From Fusibacter sp963666805 (GTDB lineage: Bacteria; Bacillota; Clostridia; Peptostreptococcales; Acidaminobacteraceae), in the NCBI GenBank assembly GCA_963666805.2, contig CAXXWR010000007.1:372001-436000 (forward strand): a DNA stretch of 64,000 nt, read 5' to 3'. Position 1 is the first letter of the stretch. Each line of letters opens with the position of its first letter. Under the pieces are notes generated by a model. The model did no database searches. It was not told the DNA's origin and saw nothing but the letters and a program-made list of their open reading frames with translations. Shown piece by piece: positions 25,668 to 34,285 of this stretch. Position numbers and translations under genes: made by a program.

Positions 25668-27137
25668 TTACTTCTCCCTCATGATTTGCTCTTGTAAAGT
25701 TTCGGATACCGTTTTGGGGTCTAAATCGTCTGCAATCATATCATGTAATTCTTCTATAATAATCTGTTCAATCGAATAGAAGTTTTCAAGTTTAGGCCGA
25801 TAGTAAATGTGGTCAGGTTGCCAAGCTTTAAGCACGGTTTCAACTTGAGGGTGCTTTTGATAGAAGCCTTGATCGAGATCTTCATACGCACTTTTTATGG
25901 TAGGCAGAGACCCCCCTGTAGGATCTGTCAGTATTCTAAGTTGCATATCTTTTGATGTTGCCCACGTTATATAGAACCATGCGGCTTCCTTTTCTCTTTG
26001 CGAGGCATACCGATTAATGCCTATGCCAGAGCCACCATAGATATTAGCACTTCGTACTGGGCCTGTAGGGAGAATACATGTGCCAACATTGCCATTCACT
26101 CTGAAATTATCCGAATCATTAAGGGCAGTATAGTTTTCATCCCAATTAAACATCATGGCTATTCGGCCTTCTTTAAAGGCTTCTGCTGTGTCTGTCCAGT
26201 TCCAATTCTGACTCTCAGGTGCAGCCACTTTGGTCATATTTTTATAAGTCTCTAGTGCCTCAACAAAGGCATCACTATTCACTGTTAATTGGTTAAATGT
26301 CGTTTGCCCTACAGATGAGATCGCTTCATCAGCAAAAAAATTGCCACCATAGGATGCCAAAACATTTGAAAATTCACAAAAAATACTGTTATGGGCTTGA
26401 GACATTTGACCACTTCCGTACTCCACTATTTCATTAGGCACGTACTTGTCAATCCACTCTGAAATTTCAATGTATTTATCCCAAGTAAAATCATCGCCTC
26501 CGGGTGTCCAGTCATAACCCTTACTTCTCATAAAGGCGTCTTTAAAATCTTCAAAAACATCTTTGCGATAGTACATAATCATAGTCGTTGAATCAAAAGG
26601 AACAGCGTAAATATTATCGCGGTCACCAAAATAAGAACAAACATCTAAAGATGAAGCAAAAAAATCATTCTTAGCCATCTGTAATTGTGGCAAGTCCTTA
26701 TTATCAATATAGGGATTAAGCACTTCTAAATCATCGTGAAAGCGATTTAAGGTCTGATAAGGATCAGCATAAATCAACTGATACTCGCCCGTTTCTGAAA
26801 TAAAATCCAAATTGATTTTTTGAATAAAAGTATCATAATCTATAGGTCTAATTTTCACATTTATTCCTGTAAGTTTAGTAAATTCTTCACTTTCTCTTGA
26901 TAAAATATTAGCATTAATATTGTTTTCTACAATAAAGTTAAGTGTCACACCATCATATTTTCTTATATCAAATTGATCTGGAAAGACAAAGTTTTGAAAG
27001 GTCGTTCCCTCTAAGACAGGGGGTTCCATTACCGTTTTCACTTCTTTATCTTGACTGCTTAAAAGTTCCTTTTGATTTATCATAAAGACAAATAAAATCA
27101 AAAGTGTTCCCATAATAAATACGACTAGCCTCTTCAT
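25668..27137 (-). CDS. Membrane-anchored solute-binding protein, probable co-sensor
   Basis: 489 aa. The N-terminus (KRLVVFIMGTLLILFVFMI) is a hydrophobic anchor with no lipobox Cys, unlike the transporter-linked binding proteins of this window. The rest is a family-1 extracellular solute-binding fold (YDGVTLNFIVENNINANILSR, GSGIGINRYA, AAWFYITWATS). No permease of the matching MalFG type is nearby; instead the gene is immediately followed by YesM/YesN-type genes. This arrangement suggests a ligand-sensing subunit. The XylFII-LytS-YesN system of Clostridium beijerinckii is the closest described parallel in logic. Confidence 0.9.
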   Translation of the reverse strand: MKRLVVFIMGTLLILFVFMINQKELLSSQDKEVKTVMEPPVLEGTTFQNFVFPDQFDIRKYDGVTLNFIVENNINANILSRESEEFTKLTGINVKIRPIDYDTFIQKINLDFISETGEYQLIYADPYQTLNRFHDDLEVLNPYIDNKDLPQLQMAKNDFFASSLDVCSYFGDRDNIYAVPFDSTTMIMYYRKDVFEDFKDAFMRSKGYDWTPGGDDFTWDKYIEISEWIDKYVPNEIVEYGSGQMSQAHNSIFCEFSNVLASYGGNFFADEAISSVGQTTFNQLTVNSDAFVEALETYKNMTKVAAPESQNWNWTDTAEAFKEGRIAMMFNWDENYTALNDSDNFRVNGNVGTCILPTGPVRSANIYGGSGIGINRYASQREKEAAWFYITWATSKDMQLRILTDPTGGSLPTIKSAYEDLDQGFYQKHPQVETVLKAWQPDHIYYRPKLENFYSIEQIIIEELHDMIADDLDPKTVSETLQEQIMREK

Positions 27138-27210
27138 GTTATGCTCCCCCTCCGCAAAACTATATTACCATATTTGTATCTATAAAATGAAGTGATTTCA
27201 TGTGTAAACA

Positions 27211-27238
27211 AAAAAACAACAGTTAACCTGTTGTTTTT
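27211..27238 (-). terminator. Terminator-like hairpin upstream of the sensory operon
   Basis: AAAACAACAG / CTGTTGTTTT with a short loop and flanking A and T runs; in the minus direction it is followed by TTTTTTTTG. It can end the NYN-protein transcript or act as an attenuator of the binding-protein gene, 74 bases downstream. Confidence 0.75.
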
Positions 27239-27400
27239 GCGCTAAACTCTCAACTTTATTTTTATCGTCTCCTCACAGGGAAACGCCTTCCCTAGACACT
27301 TCAAATCATCATACTATAAAAGTTATGTTACCCCTTTCTTAATCAACATTTCATAAGATCGTCATTATGAGTTCATTAAGTATTAAATGTTACATAGCCA

Positions 27401-28144
27401 TTACTTTTTTTTGATTGGTCTATAGGCGATAATATAAACGGTCCCTTTTCCTTTATATTTCTTCACTTCATAATCATCTTTTAAACTTTTAATCAATTCT
27501 GGTAATTTCGAAAAGCCATATGATCTGGAATCAAAATCAGGTTTTACACGCTTAATATAGGTTCCTGCTGAACTTACATTAATCCAGCCATCTTCATCTT
27601 GATAACGTTCATAAGCTTTATTTAGAAGCGTCTTGACTTCATTCATATCAAATGTTTTATAGCGATTTTTCACCCGTGCTGCTGTTATATCTTCAGGTTC
27701 ATGATTGAGATACTCTGTTAATATAAAATCATCACAAGCATTTCTGAAAGAGATCGGTGTTTTTTCTTCACCTACACCAAAAACAACAATTTCGGACTCT
27801 CTAAGTCTTGATGCTAATTTTGTAAAATCGCTATCACTTGATACCAATACAAATGCATCAAATTTATCAGTGTAAAGCAAATCCATTGCGTCAATAATCA
27901 TCGCTGCATCTGTTGCATTTTTTCCTGTTGTATAGGCAAATTGCTGTATTGGTTCAATTGCCAGTTCATTCAGTTCACGCTTCCAATTTTTAAGAAGTTC
28001 ACTTGACCAGTCTCCATATGCACGTTTAATGATTATATGTCCATGGGTAGAAACCTCTTCTAAAATGGATTTCAATTTACTTAACTGAGCATTATCTGCA
28101 TCAATAAGCACAGCTATTTTTTTCATTTCATCAATATCTCTCAT
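27401..28144 (-). CDS. NYN-domain (LabA-like) protein with C-terminal OST-HTH/LOTUS domain
   Basis: 247 aa; AGGAGG stands four bases before ATG 28144. Residues 8-145 are a NYN (PIN-like) nuclease domain: IAVLIDADNAQ, GKNATDAAMIIDAMDLLY and LVSSDSDFTKLASRLRE hold the clustered Asp residues that bind metal. Residues about 170-245 match an OST-HTH/LOTUS domain (VSSAGTYIKRVKPDFDSRSYGFSKLPELIKS), an RNA-binding winged helix. The two-domain form suggests an RNA nuclease or RNA-binding regulator. Monocistronic, with no clear functional link to neighbours. Confidence 0.92.
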   Translation of the reverse strand: MRDIDEMKKIAVLIDADNAQLSKLKSILEEVSTHGHIIIKRAYGDWSSELLKNWKRELNELAIEPIQQFAYTTGKNATDAAMIIDAMDLLYTDKFDAFVLVSSDSDFTKLASRLRESEIVVFGVGEEKTPISFRNACDDFILTEYLNHEPEDITAARVKNRYKTFDMNEVKTLLNKAYERYQDEDGWINVSSAGTYIKRVKPDFDSRSYGFSKLPELIKSLKDDYEVKKYKGKGTVYIIAYRPIKKK

Positions 28145-28272
28145 TCTTCCTCCTTAAAGAGTAGGTTGACCGAGTTTAGCAAAAAGATATTTATGAAACC
28201 GTTAAATTATCTGGTGTCTTTAAACACACTCTTATTTTACCAAAAATTTTCAATATTAGATATTAAAAATAA

Positions 28273-28300
28273 AAAAACAGGCAATAAATCACCTGTTTTT
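28273..28300 (-). terminator. Terminator of the alpha/beta-hydrolase gene
   Basis: AAAAACAGG / CCTGTTTTT with a 10-nt loop and an extended T run in the minus direction. Confidence 0.85.
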
Positions 28301-28307
28301 AGGACTT

Positions 28308-29120
28308 TTACTGGTTTTTACTAATAAAACCAAGTAAAAGTGTCTTTAAAACTTCCGCTTGTTCAAAAATAGCCACATGTCCACAGTGTGGTAGGAGCAC
28401 ATACTCCGAATGTTCAATACGGCTAGCAATTAAGGCTGAAAACTGGGGTCTTTTTAATAAATCATCTTGACCGCAGATAATCAGGGATGGACATTTGATT
28501 TGATCTAATTCATCTGTCATGTAAACATCATTGACAAATGTATCATATAAAATTTTCTGTCCTTCATAATAATCTGAAGGTATTTTTTTAAAATCCATCG
28601 CGCGCTTGTTTAACATCTCGATCTCTTTTGTCATGAAATCAGCTCCATAAATACTTGGCGCCATTCCCCAAAAGAACTTGTCGCCCTCTCCTAAATCACA
28701 AAGCGTCTTCCACCCCAAGACAAATTTTTTCAAAACTTCATCACACTCACTCACTGAATCAATGACAGCAATTGACTTGGTCGTTTCAGGATAGAGTATG
28801 GCGAACTTCATAGCCACTTCTCCCCCATAAGACGTCCCCACTATATGAACACTCTCAACCCCTAAATAATCAAATAGCGCTTTGGCTTCCTGACAATGTT
28901 CCTTAAAAGAGTAAGGGCCTTGAGGTTTACTGGATTTCATCTGCCCCTTAAAATCATGTAAAATAATCCGATAATCTAATTTTTCAAAGATAGGCACAAT
29001 AAGTGACCAACTTGATGTCGATGCCATTACGCCATTAAAAAAGGCAATGGTCTTTTTAGCATTTGGATTGCCTTTTACTTGATAAAATATTTCAATATCA
29101 TTCGTCTTAAATATAGCCAT
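28308..29120 (-). CDS. Alpha/beta-fold hydrolase
   Basis: 270 aa from ATG 29120, set by GGAGG five bases upstream. Nucleophile elbow GTSYGGE (Ser near 98), acid in ICGQDDLLKRP and base in LLPHCGHVAIFEQ form a complete triad. The N-terminal strand set MAIFKTNDIEIFYQVKG and the oxyanion segment FFNGVMAS fit the lactonase/esterase group (3-oxoadipate enol-lactonase-like), but the substrate cannot be told. The same short operon includes the 135-aa Nudix-like gene 40 bases upstream. Confidence 0.88.
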   Translation of the reverse strand: MAIFKTNDIEIFYQVKGNPNAKKTIAFFNGVMASTSSWSLIVPIFEKLDYRIILHDFKGQMKSSKPQGPYSFKEHCQEAKALFDYLGVESVHIVGTSYGGEVAMKFAILYPETTKSIAVIDSVSECDEVLKKFVLGWKTLCDLGEGDKFFWGMAPSIYGADFMTKEIEMLNKRAMDFKKIPSDYYEGQKILYDTFVNDVYMTDELDQIKCPSLIICGQDDLLKRPQFSALIASRIEHSEYVLLPHCGHVAIFEQAEVLKTLLLGFISKNQ

Positions 29121-29160
29121 ATTATCCTCCACTATTTTATTATTAACACTTTCTTAATGA

Positions 29161-29568
29161 TTAATCAACAACCGCTTTAAAAAGCGCTGAATGTAATTCA
29201 GGATAAACCAATGCCTCTGGTAAATTTTTAGCTAAAATTCGCATGGAAATATTAGGCGAAATAATCCCGCTAAATTGTGTCACATTGGCATACATCAATT
29301 GGCCATATGTATGCTTATCCTCTTCAATAAGCTCGAAAATACAAACCGTCTTCAGTTCAAATTCCTTTGCCCCTACTTCTTTTCGAAGCGTCATCTCAAC
29401 CAACTCTTCATTACCAAATGCTTCATCACACATGACATTTGGAATTTCCCACTCTGATCTTAATTCTCTTTTTAAAAACACCCAATCCTGCTTATATTGA
29501 GTCATAATGACCATTGAGTCAATCTTACAATCATTGATTTTGTCAAAATCATAAAGTAATACTTTCAC
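29161..29568 (-). CDS. Divergent Nudix-like protein, GTG start
   Basis: 135 aa from the GTG at 29568; AAGGA lies ten bases before it and no ATG is better placed. The order of elements (VIMTQYKQDWVFLKR, then a Gly/Glu region, then ELVEMTLRKEVGAKEFELKTV) follows the Nudix fold of YtkD-like proteins, but the Nudix box is degraded: the REUxEE core is replaced by TLRKEVG, so metal binding and hydrolysis may be lost. Likely cytoplasmic. Function unknown. Confidence 0.75.
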   Translation of the reverse strand: MKVLLYDFDKINDCKIDSMVIMTQYKQDWVFLKRELRSEWEIPNVMCDEAFGNEELVEMTLRKEVGAKEFELKTVCIFELIEEDKHTYGQLMYANVTQFSGIISPNISMRILAKNLPEALVYPELHSALFKAVVD

Positions 29569-29630
29569 AAACTTCAGTCCTTCCTTACAAGTACTACTTG
29601 TCTATTTTACCCAATACCATTATATCAAAA

Positions 29631-29656
29631 AAAAAGTGATAATATTATCACTTTTT
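29631..29656. terminator. Perfectly palindromic terminator
   Basis: AAAAAGTGATAAT / ATTATCACTTTTT, a 26-bp perfect palindrome. It follows the ycgQ-like gene in the minus direction. Confidence 0.8.
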
Positions 29657-29664
29657 AAAAAATG

Positions 29665-30630
29665 TCAGTATGTCATATACACATAAGGCGAATCGTAAGG
29701 TTGGATGGATTCTATTGAAGTCGCTTTAATGATAGCTGTTTCCATGGACATATCTAAGTCTTTAAAATAAATACTTTTTTGATCAATTGTCCCTGTCACA
29801 CGCACCCAAGAGTCTGTTTCAAATTGGGCAGCATCTAATCCTTCAACATAAATTCCTCCGACTGTAGAATCTGCTGCACAACACGAAATAACAAGTCTTC
29901 CTACTACAAAAGCATTATCATCAAAATCCTTCTCTCTATAAACAAAACCTTCTAACGTAATTGTCTGACCTATATAGGCCTCTGGATCTGCACCAATACT
30001 ATCTATTCGGTCAAGAAAATCATCCTGATTAAGATTGGCAGTCGGAGGAGCCGCTGGAATAACAATATCACTTTGACTATTATTTGAGTCATTCTCCTGA
30101 CTCCCATCATCACCTATCTTTTGATCCTTATCATTAACCTTTTTATCTTCCCCCGTTGTCTCTGGCAATTCGGATGATCCATCATCAACAAGAGAAGGAT
30201 TAAGGACATTGGGTTCTATAGAGGTGTCCTCTTCTTCCTCTATGGGTATTACCAATTCCCCTGTTTCATCCTGATTGGGATTATAAATACTTACTGATTG
30301 AGGAGCCGTATTAATAACAAAAGAAGATGCTTTATTTTCAGAAATGGCCAAATTGATTTCTTGGGGATTGACCAGACTCACCATCATAAATAACATCAAA
30401 AAGGCTGAGTGAGTCCATCGAAAACCCATTTTAAACGTCGATTGATGTGTCAACGCTTGAATAATGCCCCACCAGCCATAAAGACTTAAACCACAGGTTC
30501 CCACTAAAAGAAACCACACATATTTAGCCATCTTAGGATGTAAAAACAAAGGCAATCGCCCTTTAAAAAGAATCAATCCTAATGCGATTGACAAAAGGGT
30601 ATAAATCAAAGGATTCATTATTTTTTTCAT
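29665..30630 (-). CDS. YcgQ-like membrane protein (TIGR03943 family)
   Basis: 321 aa from ATG 30630, with AGGAGGG upstream. N-terminal helices (about 8-24, 36-54, 75-92) are followed by a long acidic Asp/Glu/Asn/Ser-rich linker (about 125-200) and a C-terminal domain (210-321) with FVVGRLVISCCAADSTVGGIYVEG. The Cys pair and the C-terminal domain are hallmarks of the TIGR03943 family, which is usually encoded beside a YcgR/YraQ permease, as here. A metal-linked role is suspected. The linker is unusually long. Confidence 0.9.
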   Translation of the reverse strand: MKKIMNPLIYTLLSIALGLILFKGRLPLFLHPKMAKYVWFLLVGTCGLSLYGWWGIIQALTHQSTFKMGFRWTHSAFLMLFMMVSLVNPQEINLAISENKASSFVINTAPQSVSIYNPNQDETGELVIPIEEEEDTSIEPNVLNPSLVDDGSSELPETTGEDKKVNDKDQKIGDDGSQENDSNNSQSDIVIPAAPPTANLNQDDFLDRIDSIGADPEAYIGQTITLEGFVYREKDFDDNAFVVGRLVISCCAADSTVGGIYVEGLDAAQFETDSWVRVTGTIDQKSIYFKDLDMSMETAIIKATSIESIQPYDSPYVYMTY

Positions 30631-30641
30631 ATGAAGCCCTC

Positions 30642-31664
30642 CTAATAAATCAAAGAGAATAAACTCGCTAAAAAGAAACAAATGACAAAAATACTGCTAA
30701 TGAGTTTCACTATAAAACCTTTTTTGAAAGAACCCGCTAACATCAATGTATTTTTTATATCCATCATTGGACCAAATATAAGAAAGGCCATAATCGCACC
30801 ATTGGGAAAGTGATTCCTAAAGGTTGATGCAATAAAAGCATCCGCCTCGGAGCAAAGAGACATAACAAATGCTAAAACCATCATAATGAGAACGGCTAAC
30901 AAGGGGTTTGATCCCAAAGATAAAAACCAACTTTGAGGAATAAAAGTTTGCATAAGGGCTGCTATAAATGCTCCTAACATTAGAAATTGACTCACCTCAA
31001 TAAATTCACCACTTAAATGTTCAAGGATATGCTTAAGACCACTTTTTATTTTTTGTTGTCGCGTTAAAGGGCCTAAAGTGAGCGGTTCCTGATGATCGTG
31101 TCCACAACATGAACAAAAACAATCTGATTCACTTTCATGATGATGGGCGTGATCGTGTTGGTGATGATGAGAATGGTCATGGTCATGAGAGTGGTCACAG
31201 GAGTGGTCGTGGTCATGGTCATGATCTGCAGGCTTGTCTTTTAAAATAGCTTCGCCCTGTGTCCAATACCCCATGACTAATCCTATAACAATAGCAGCAA
31301 TATAACCTAATCCTACACGTCCCAGTACCATATACCAATCACCTGAAAAGGCATAATAAGTAGACAGCATGACAATAGGATTAACAATTGGCGTTGATAA
31401 CATGAAGGTCATTGCTACACCAACTGGGATACCTTTTTTAACCAGCCGCCGCATAATAGGAATAATGGCACACTCACAAACAGGCATAATAATGCCTATC
31501 AAGCCTGCCACAAAATAATACCTTAATTTTCTATTTTTTAATTTTTCATTAAGCCATTCCGAAGGAATTAATACCTCAATAATAGCTGATATGAGCGTGC
31601 CTAAAAAAATAAAGGGCATCGCTTCAAGAACAATACTGATAAAGATGATGCTAAAAGTTTTCAT
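30642..31664 (-). CDS. YcgR/YraQ-family permease with histidine-rich loop
   Basis: 340 aa from ATG 31664 (GAGGA upstream). About eight to ten helices in two repeats; the repeat motifs CECAIIPIMRRLVKKGIPVGVAMTFML and LCSEADAFIASTF, with a conserved acidic residue after Cys, are those of the UPF0718/DUF318 permeases. Between the halves lies a cytoplasmic loop (about residues 150-195) very rich in His and Asp, followed by a CFCSCCGHDH cluster, a strong metal-binding signature. With the YcgQ-like partner encoded 11 bases downstream it probably handles zinc or a similar metal. A Fur-type box overlies its promoter. Confidence 0.9.
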   Translation of the reverse strand: MKTFSIIFISIVLEAMPFIFLGTLISAIIEVLIPSEWLNEKLKNRKLRYYFVAGLIGIIMPVCECAIIPIMRRLVKKGIPVGVAMTFMLSTPIVNPIVMLSTYYAFSGDWYMVLGRVGLGYIAAIVIGLVMGYWTQGEAILKDKPADHDHDHDHSCDHSHDHDHSHHHQHDHAHHHESESDCFCSCCGHDHQEPLTLGPLTRQQKIKSGLKHILEHLSGEFIEVSQFLMLGAFIAALMQTFIPQSWFLSLGSNPLLAVLIMMVLAFVMSLCSEADAFIASTFRNHFPNGAIMAFLIFGPMMDIKNTLMLAGSFKKGFIVKLISSIFVICFFLASLFSLIY

Positions 31665-31703
31665 TGTTGTTTTCCTCATGATGTTCATAATATTTTGTCC
31701 AAT

Positions 31704-31722
31704 GCAAATAGTTCGCATTTGC
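31704..31722 (-). promoter_or_regulatory. Fur-family (probably Zur-like) operator
   Basis: Read on the minus strand: GCAAAT GCGAAC T ATTTGC, i.e. the 6-6-1-6 hexamer layout of classical 19-bp Fur boxes with GCAAAT in place of GATAAT. It sits five bases after the -10, over the transcription start, so binding would repress the ycgR-ycgQ genes. Which metal is sensed cannot be read from the sequence. Confidence 0.6.
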
Positions 31723-31726
31723 AAAA

Positions 31727-31755
31727 ACTATATCATATAATGTTCTTAACTTCAA
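31727..31755 (-). promoter_or_regulatory. Promoter of the ycgR-ycgQ operon
   Basis: Minus strand -35 TTGAAG (31750-31755), 17-base spacer, -10 TATAGT (31727-31732). It lies directly downstream of the Nudix gene stop codon. Confidence 0.6.
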
Positions 31756-31758
31756 TCC

Positions 31759-32283
31759 CTATTTATTGAAACGATACTTTTCATAATGTTCAAGGACATA
31801 GGCTACCATTGCAATCCAAGGATCTACTACCGCTATTGATTTTTGATAACTCTCATTTCGAGCTAAAATTTCTTCTTTCTTCATCCATATTGGTGACATG
31901 CCCAGTTCTTTTTCTCTCGCCGTTAGAGAAAGGCCCTTAATTGGCTCTGTCACAAGACATTCATAAAAATACATTTCTGCTTCGAAAAGGGTTGCTTCTA
32001 GTTGACGATCTGGCCGCCGTGTTACGATTTTCCCCAAGTAGGTTGGCCTTTCATCAGCAATCAACTGCCGTCCTGTCTCTTCAAGTAGTTCTCTATTGAG
32101 AGCCTCTAAATGTGATTCTTGTTCTTCTATACCACCGCCGGGAAATATCACATCTCCTCGGTTCGTTTTAATCATCAAATAGTATCCCTGATTATAGACA
32201 ATGCTTCTCACAGAGGGCTGAATAATAACAGGATAATTATCTTGATTATCATCACCAAAAAAGTGATAAAACGCTTGTATCAT
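31759..32283 (-). CDS. Nudix hydrolase
   Basis: 174 aa from ATG 32283, which has AAGGAAGG upstream (an ATG 12 codons earlier lacks one). The Nudix box is complete: GGIEEQESHLEALNRELLEETG matches G-x5-E-x7-REUxEExGU at about residues 48-70. The family cleaves nucleoside diphosphates linked to other groups, often damaged nucleotides; the substrate is not evident. An Arg-rich stretch (VTRRPDRQLEATLFEAEMYFYEC) follows. Confidence 0.9.
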   Translation of the reverse strand: MIQAFYHFFGDDNQDNYPVIIQPSVRSIVYNQGYYLMIKTNRGDVIFPGGGIEEQESHLEALNRELLEETGRQLIADERPTYLGKIVTRRPDRQLEATLFEAEMYFYECLVTEPIKGLSLTAREKELGMSPIWMKKEEILARNESYQKSIAVVDPWIAMVAYVLEHYEKYRFNK

Positions 32284-32347
32284 AGTTGCCTTCCTTTTCT
32301 CTAAAATGATTTTTTTCATTGCTTTCTTTACTTCATTTAATAGCCAA

Positions 32348-32375
32348 AATCCCCTATTGTAAACAATAGAGGATT
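32348..32375 (-). terminator. Terminator of the chemoreceptor gene
   Basis: AATCC.CTATTGT / ACAATAG.GGATT with a 2-nt apex, followed in the minus direction by TTTTGGC. The T run is short. Confidence 0.65.
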
Positions 32376-32394
32376 AAACGTCAGTTAAACACCT

Positions 32395-34134
32395 TTATTC
32401 AATCTTGAATTCATTAATTGTGTGGTTTAATGCTTGAGTGACTTCATTTAAATCACTCGTTTGATCATTTAATTCTGTCATACTCGCCAATTGTTCTTCC
32501 GAAGAAGCTGAAACTACTTCTGTTGCCGCAGATGTCTCCTGAGTAGAAGCCGAAATATTTAAAACTGATTCTAAAATTCGCCCTTGCATTTGATCTACTT
32601 CTGTCGCTTCTTTGGTTAAAGCTTCAATAATCAAATCTAGGTCATTGATAGACTGTGTAATATTATCAAATTGATGCTTCGTCTCATCAACCAAACCATT
32701 TTGAGTTTGAATAACTTTTTTAACATCTGCCATTGTTTCAACGGATAAACTAGAATAATGATTAATCGTCGCAATAATTTTTTTAATTTCTGCAACTGCT
32801 GAAGCTGACTCCTCTGCCAGCTTACGTATTTCTTCTGCAACAACGGCAAAGCCTCTACCCGCTTCACCCGCTCTTGAAGCCTCAATCGAAGCATTAAGAG
32901 CTAATAGATTGGTTTGCTCAGAAATGGCAGTAATTGTATTCGTAATTGTCCCTATTTTTTGATTAGATTCATCAACTTTAAGAATGACATTTGAAATTTC
33001 TTCAGTGGCTGAATCGGTTTGATTAGATGCTTCTTTTAAAGCATCCATCATATGAATACCTTCTTGACTGTTAGCAATCGTATTTTGGATTGCCGTATTC
33101 ATTCGACCTGTTGAAGCGGTTATCACCTCCACACTTTGGGATAACTGATTCATTTTCTCTGCAACAATTTCCGCACCTTCTGCTTCATCTGCAACAGCAT
33201 TAGCCACTTCTTGAATAGTCACTACCACATCATTAATCGCACGCGTCGTTTCATCTGTAATTTTACTTAAAGTTTCTGACAATTGACTGACTGTTCCTGA
33301 AGACGTCATCGTCGACCGGATCATCCCTTTAATATTGTCTTTCATTGTGTTAAATGATTCTGCTAGAATAGCTGTCTCATCTGTGTTCTTGACACGAATA
33401 TCATCTTGACTAAAATCACCTTCCGAAACCACTTGGAGTGCTGAGGTAATTCGTGCAATAGGTCGGGTTACATGATTTGAAAAAATAACAATGATAACAG
33501 CCCCTATTACTAGCATAATGAAGAGCGTCAAGAACATCACCATTAAAATATCATTGGCTTCTGCATTGAAATCACGTTCATAAGCACCCACTGAAATAAT
33601 CCAGTCCCATTCAGGTGAATACACTTGATAGCTTATCTTCGTACCAATTTCTTGTGAATTAGGATAGTTCCAATCATAGGTCACATATCCGCCTCCCTCT
33701 TGTGTTGCTACTTTAATCTGTTCTTGAGCAAAATAATTACCCTTTTTATCTTTGCTTGACTCATTCCATAAAGATTGACCTTCTAGCGTTGGATGGAGTA
33801 AAAGATTGGCCTCTTGGTCATAAATAATATAGTAACCGTTTTCCCCTAAATCAATCTGTGTATTGGTGTTATCGTTTTGGCTGTTTCTCAACTCATTCTT
33901 AACTGTTTCTTGAGCTGCTGCCAAGTCAATTTCCCCTCTCTCAACTGATTTTTGTTCTGCATCAATCAGCCGCATGGCTTGATGCGCTGCATTCTTTAAT
34001 ATGATTTCTCCTTTTTGCGACAAAGCTTTTTGAGATTGATTATAACTCACAATACCTACTACTAACATAGGAATAATCAACAACAGTGCTGAAATGGTAA
34101 TCAATTTCGCTTTTAATGAATATCTTACTTTCAT
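32395..34134 (-). CDS. Methyl-accepting chemotaxis protein with Cache sensor
   Basis: 579 aa. Helix 1 (about 10-30), extracellular single-Cache domain (about 35-195, with the typical GYYIIYDQEANLLLHP and YSPEWDWIISVGAY), helix 2 (198-222), HAMP (222-275) and a long coiled-coil signalling domain whose hairpin tip reads ISEQTNLLALNASIEASRAG followed by GRGFAVVAEEIRKLAEES. It should relay an extracellular small-molecule signal to CheA/CheW. The window contains no other che genes. Confidence 0.96.
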   Translation of the reverse strand: MKVRYSLKAKLITISALLLIIPMLVVGIVSYNQSQKALSQKGEIILKNAAHQAMRLIDAEQKSVERGEIDLAAAQETVKNELRNSQNDNTNTQIDLGENGYYIIYDQEANLLLHPTLEGQSLWNESSKDKKGNYFAQEQIKVATQEGGGYVTYDWNYPNSQEIGTKISYQVYSPEWDWIISVGAYERDFNAEANDILMVMFLTLFIMLVIGAVIIVIFSNHVTRPIARITSALQVVSEGDFSQDDIRVKNTDETAILAESFNTMKDNIKGMIRSTMTSSGTVSQLSETLSKITDETTRAINDVVVTIQEVANAVADEAEGAEIVAEKMNQLSQSVEVITASTGRMNTAIQNTIANSQEGIHMMDALKEASNQTDSATEEISNVILKVDESNQKIGTITNTITAISEQTNLLALNASIEASRAGEAGRGFAVVAEEIRKLAEESASAVAEIKKIIATINHYSSLSVETMADVKKVIQTQNGLVDETKHQFDNITQSINDLDLIIEALTKEATEVDQMQGRILESVLNISASTQETSAATEVVSASSEEQLASMTELNDQTSDLNEVTQALNHTINEFKIE

Positions 34135-34256
34135 TTTTCCTCCTCATCATCAACAGCGATATTTTTATACTGAAAATATAATTTTTATCCCTAATGATTT
34201 TTATTACAATATAATTAATATTCTTATACCCGTTCTAAAAGGGGTCTAATCTATTT

Positions 34257-34285
34257 TTGATAAGCTATTTAATAACTTATCAAAG
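34257..34285 (-). repeat. Hairpin overlapping the phosphoesterase stop codon
   Basis: TTTGATAAG / CTTATCAAAG inverted repeat with a 12-nt AT-rich loop; one arm contains the TGA stop at 34280-34282. No T run follows, so it is probably an mRNA 3'-end structure and not a full terminator. Confidence 0.45.
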
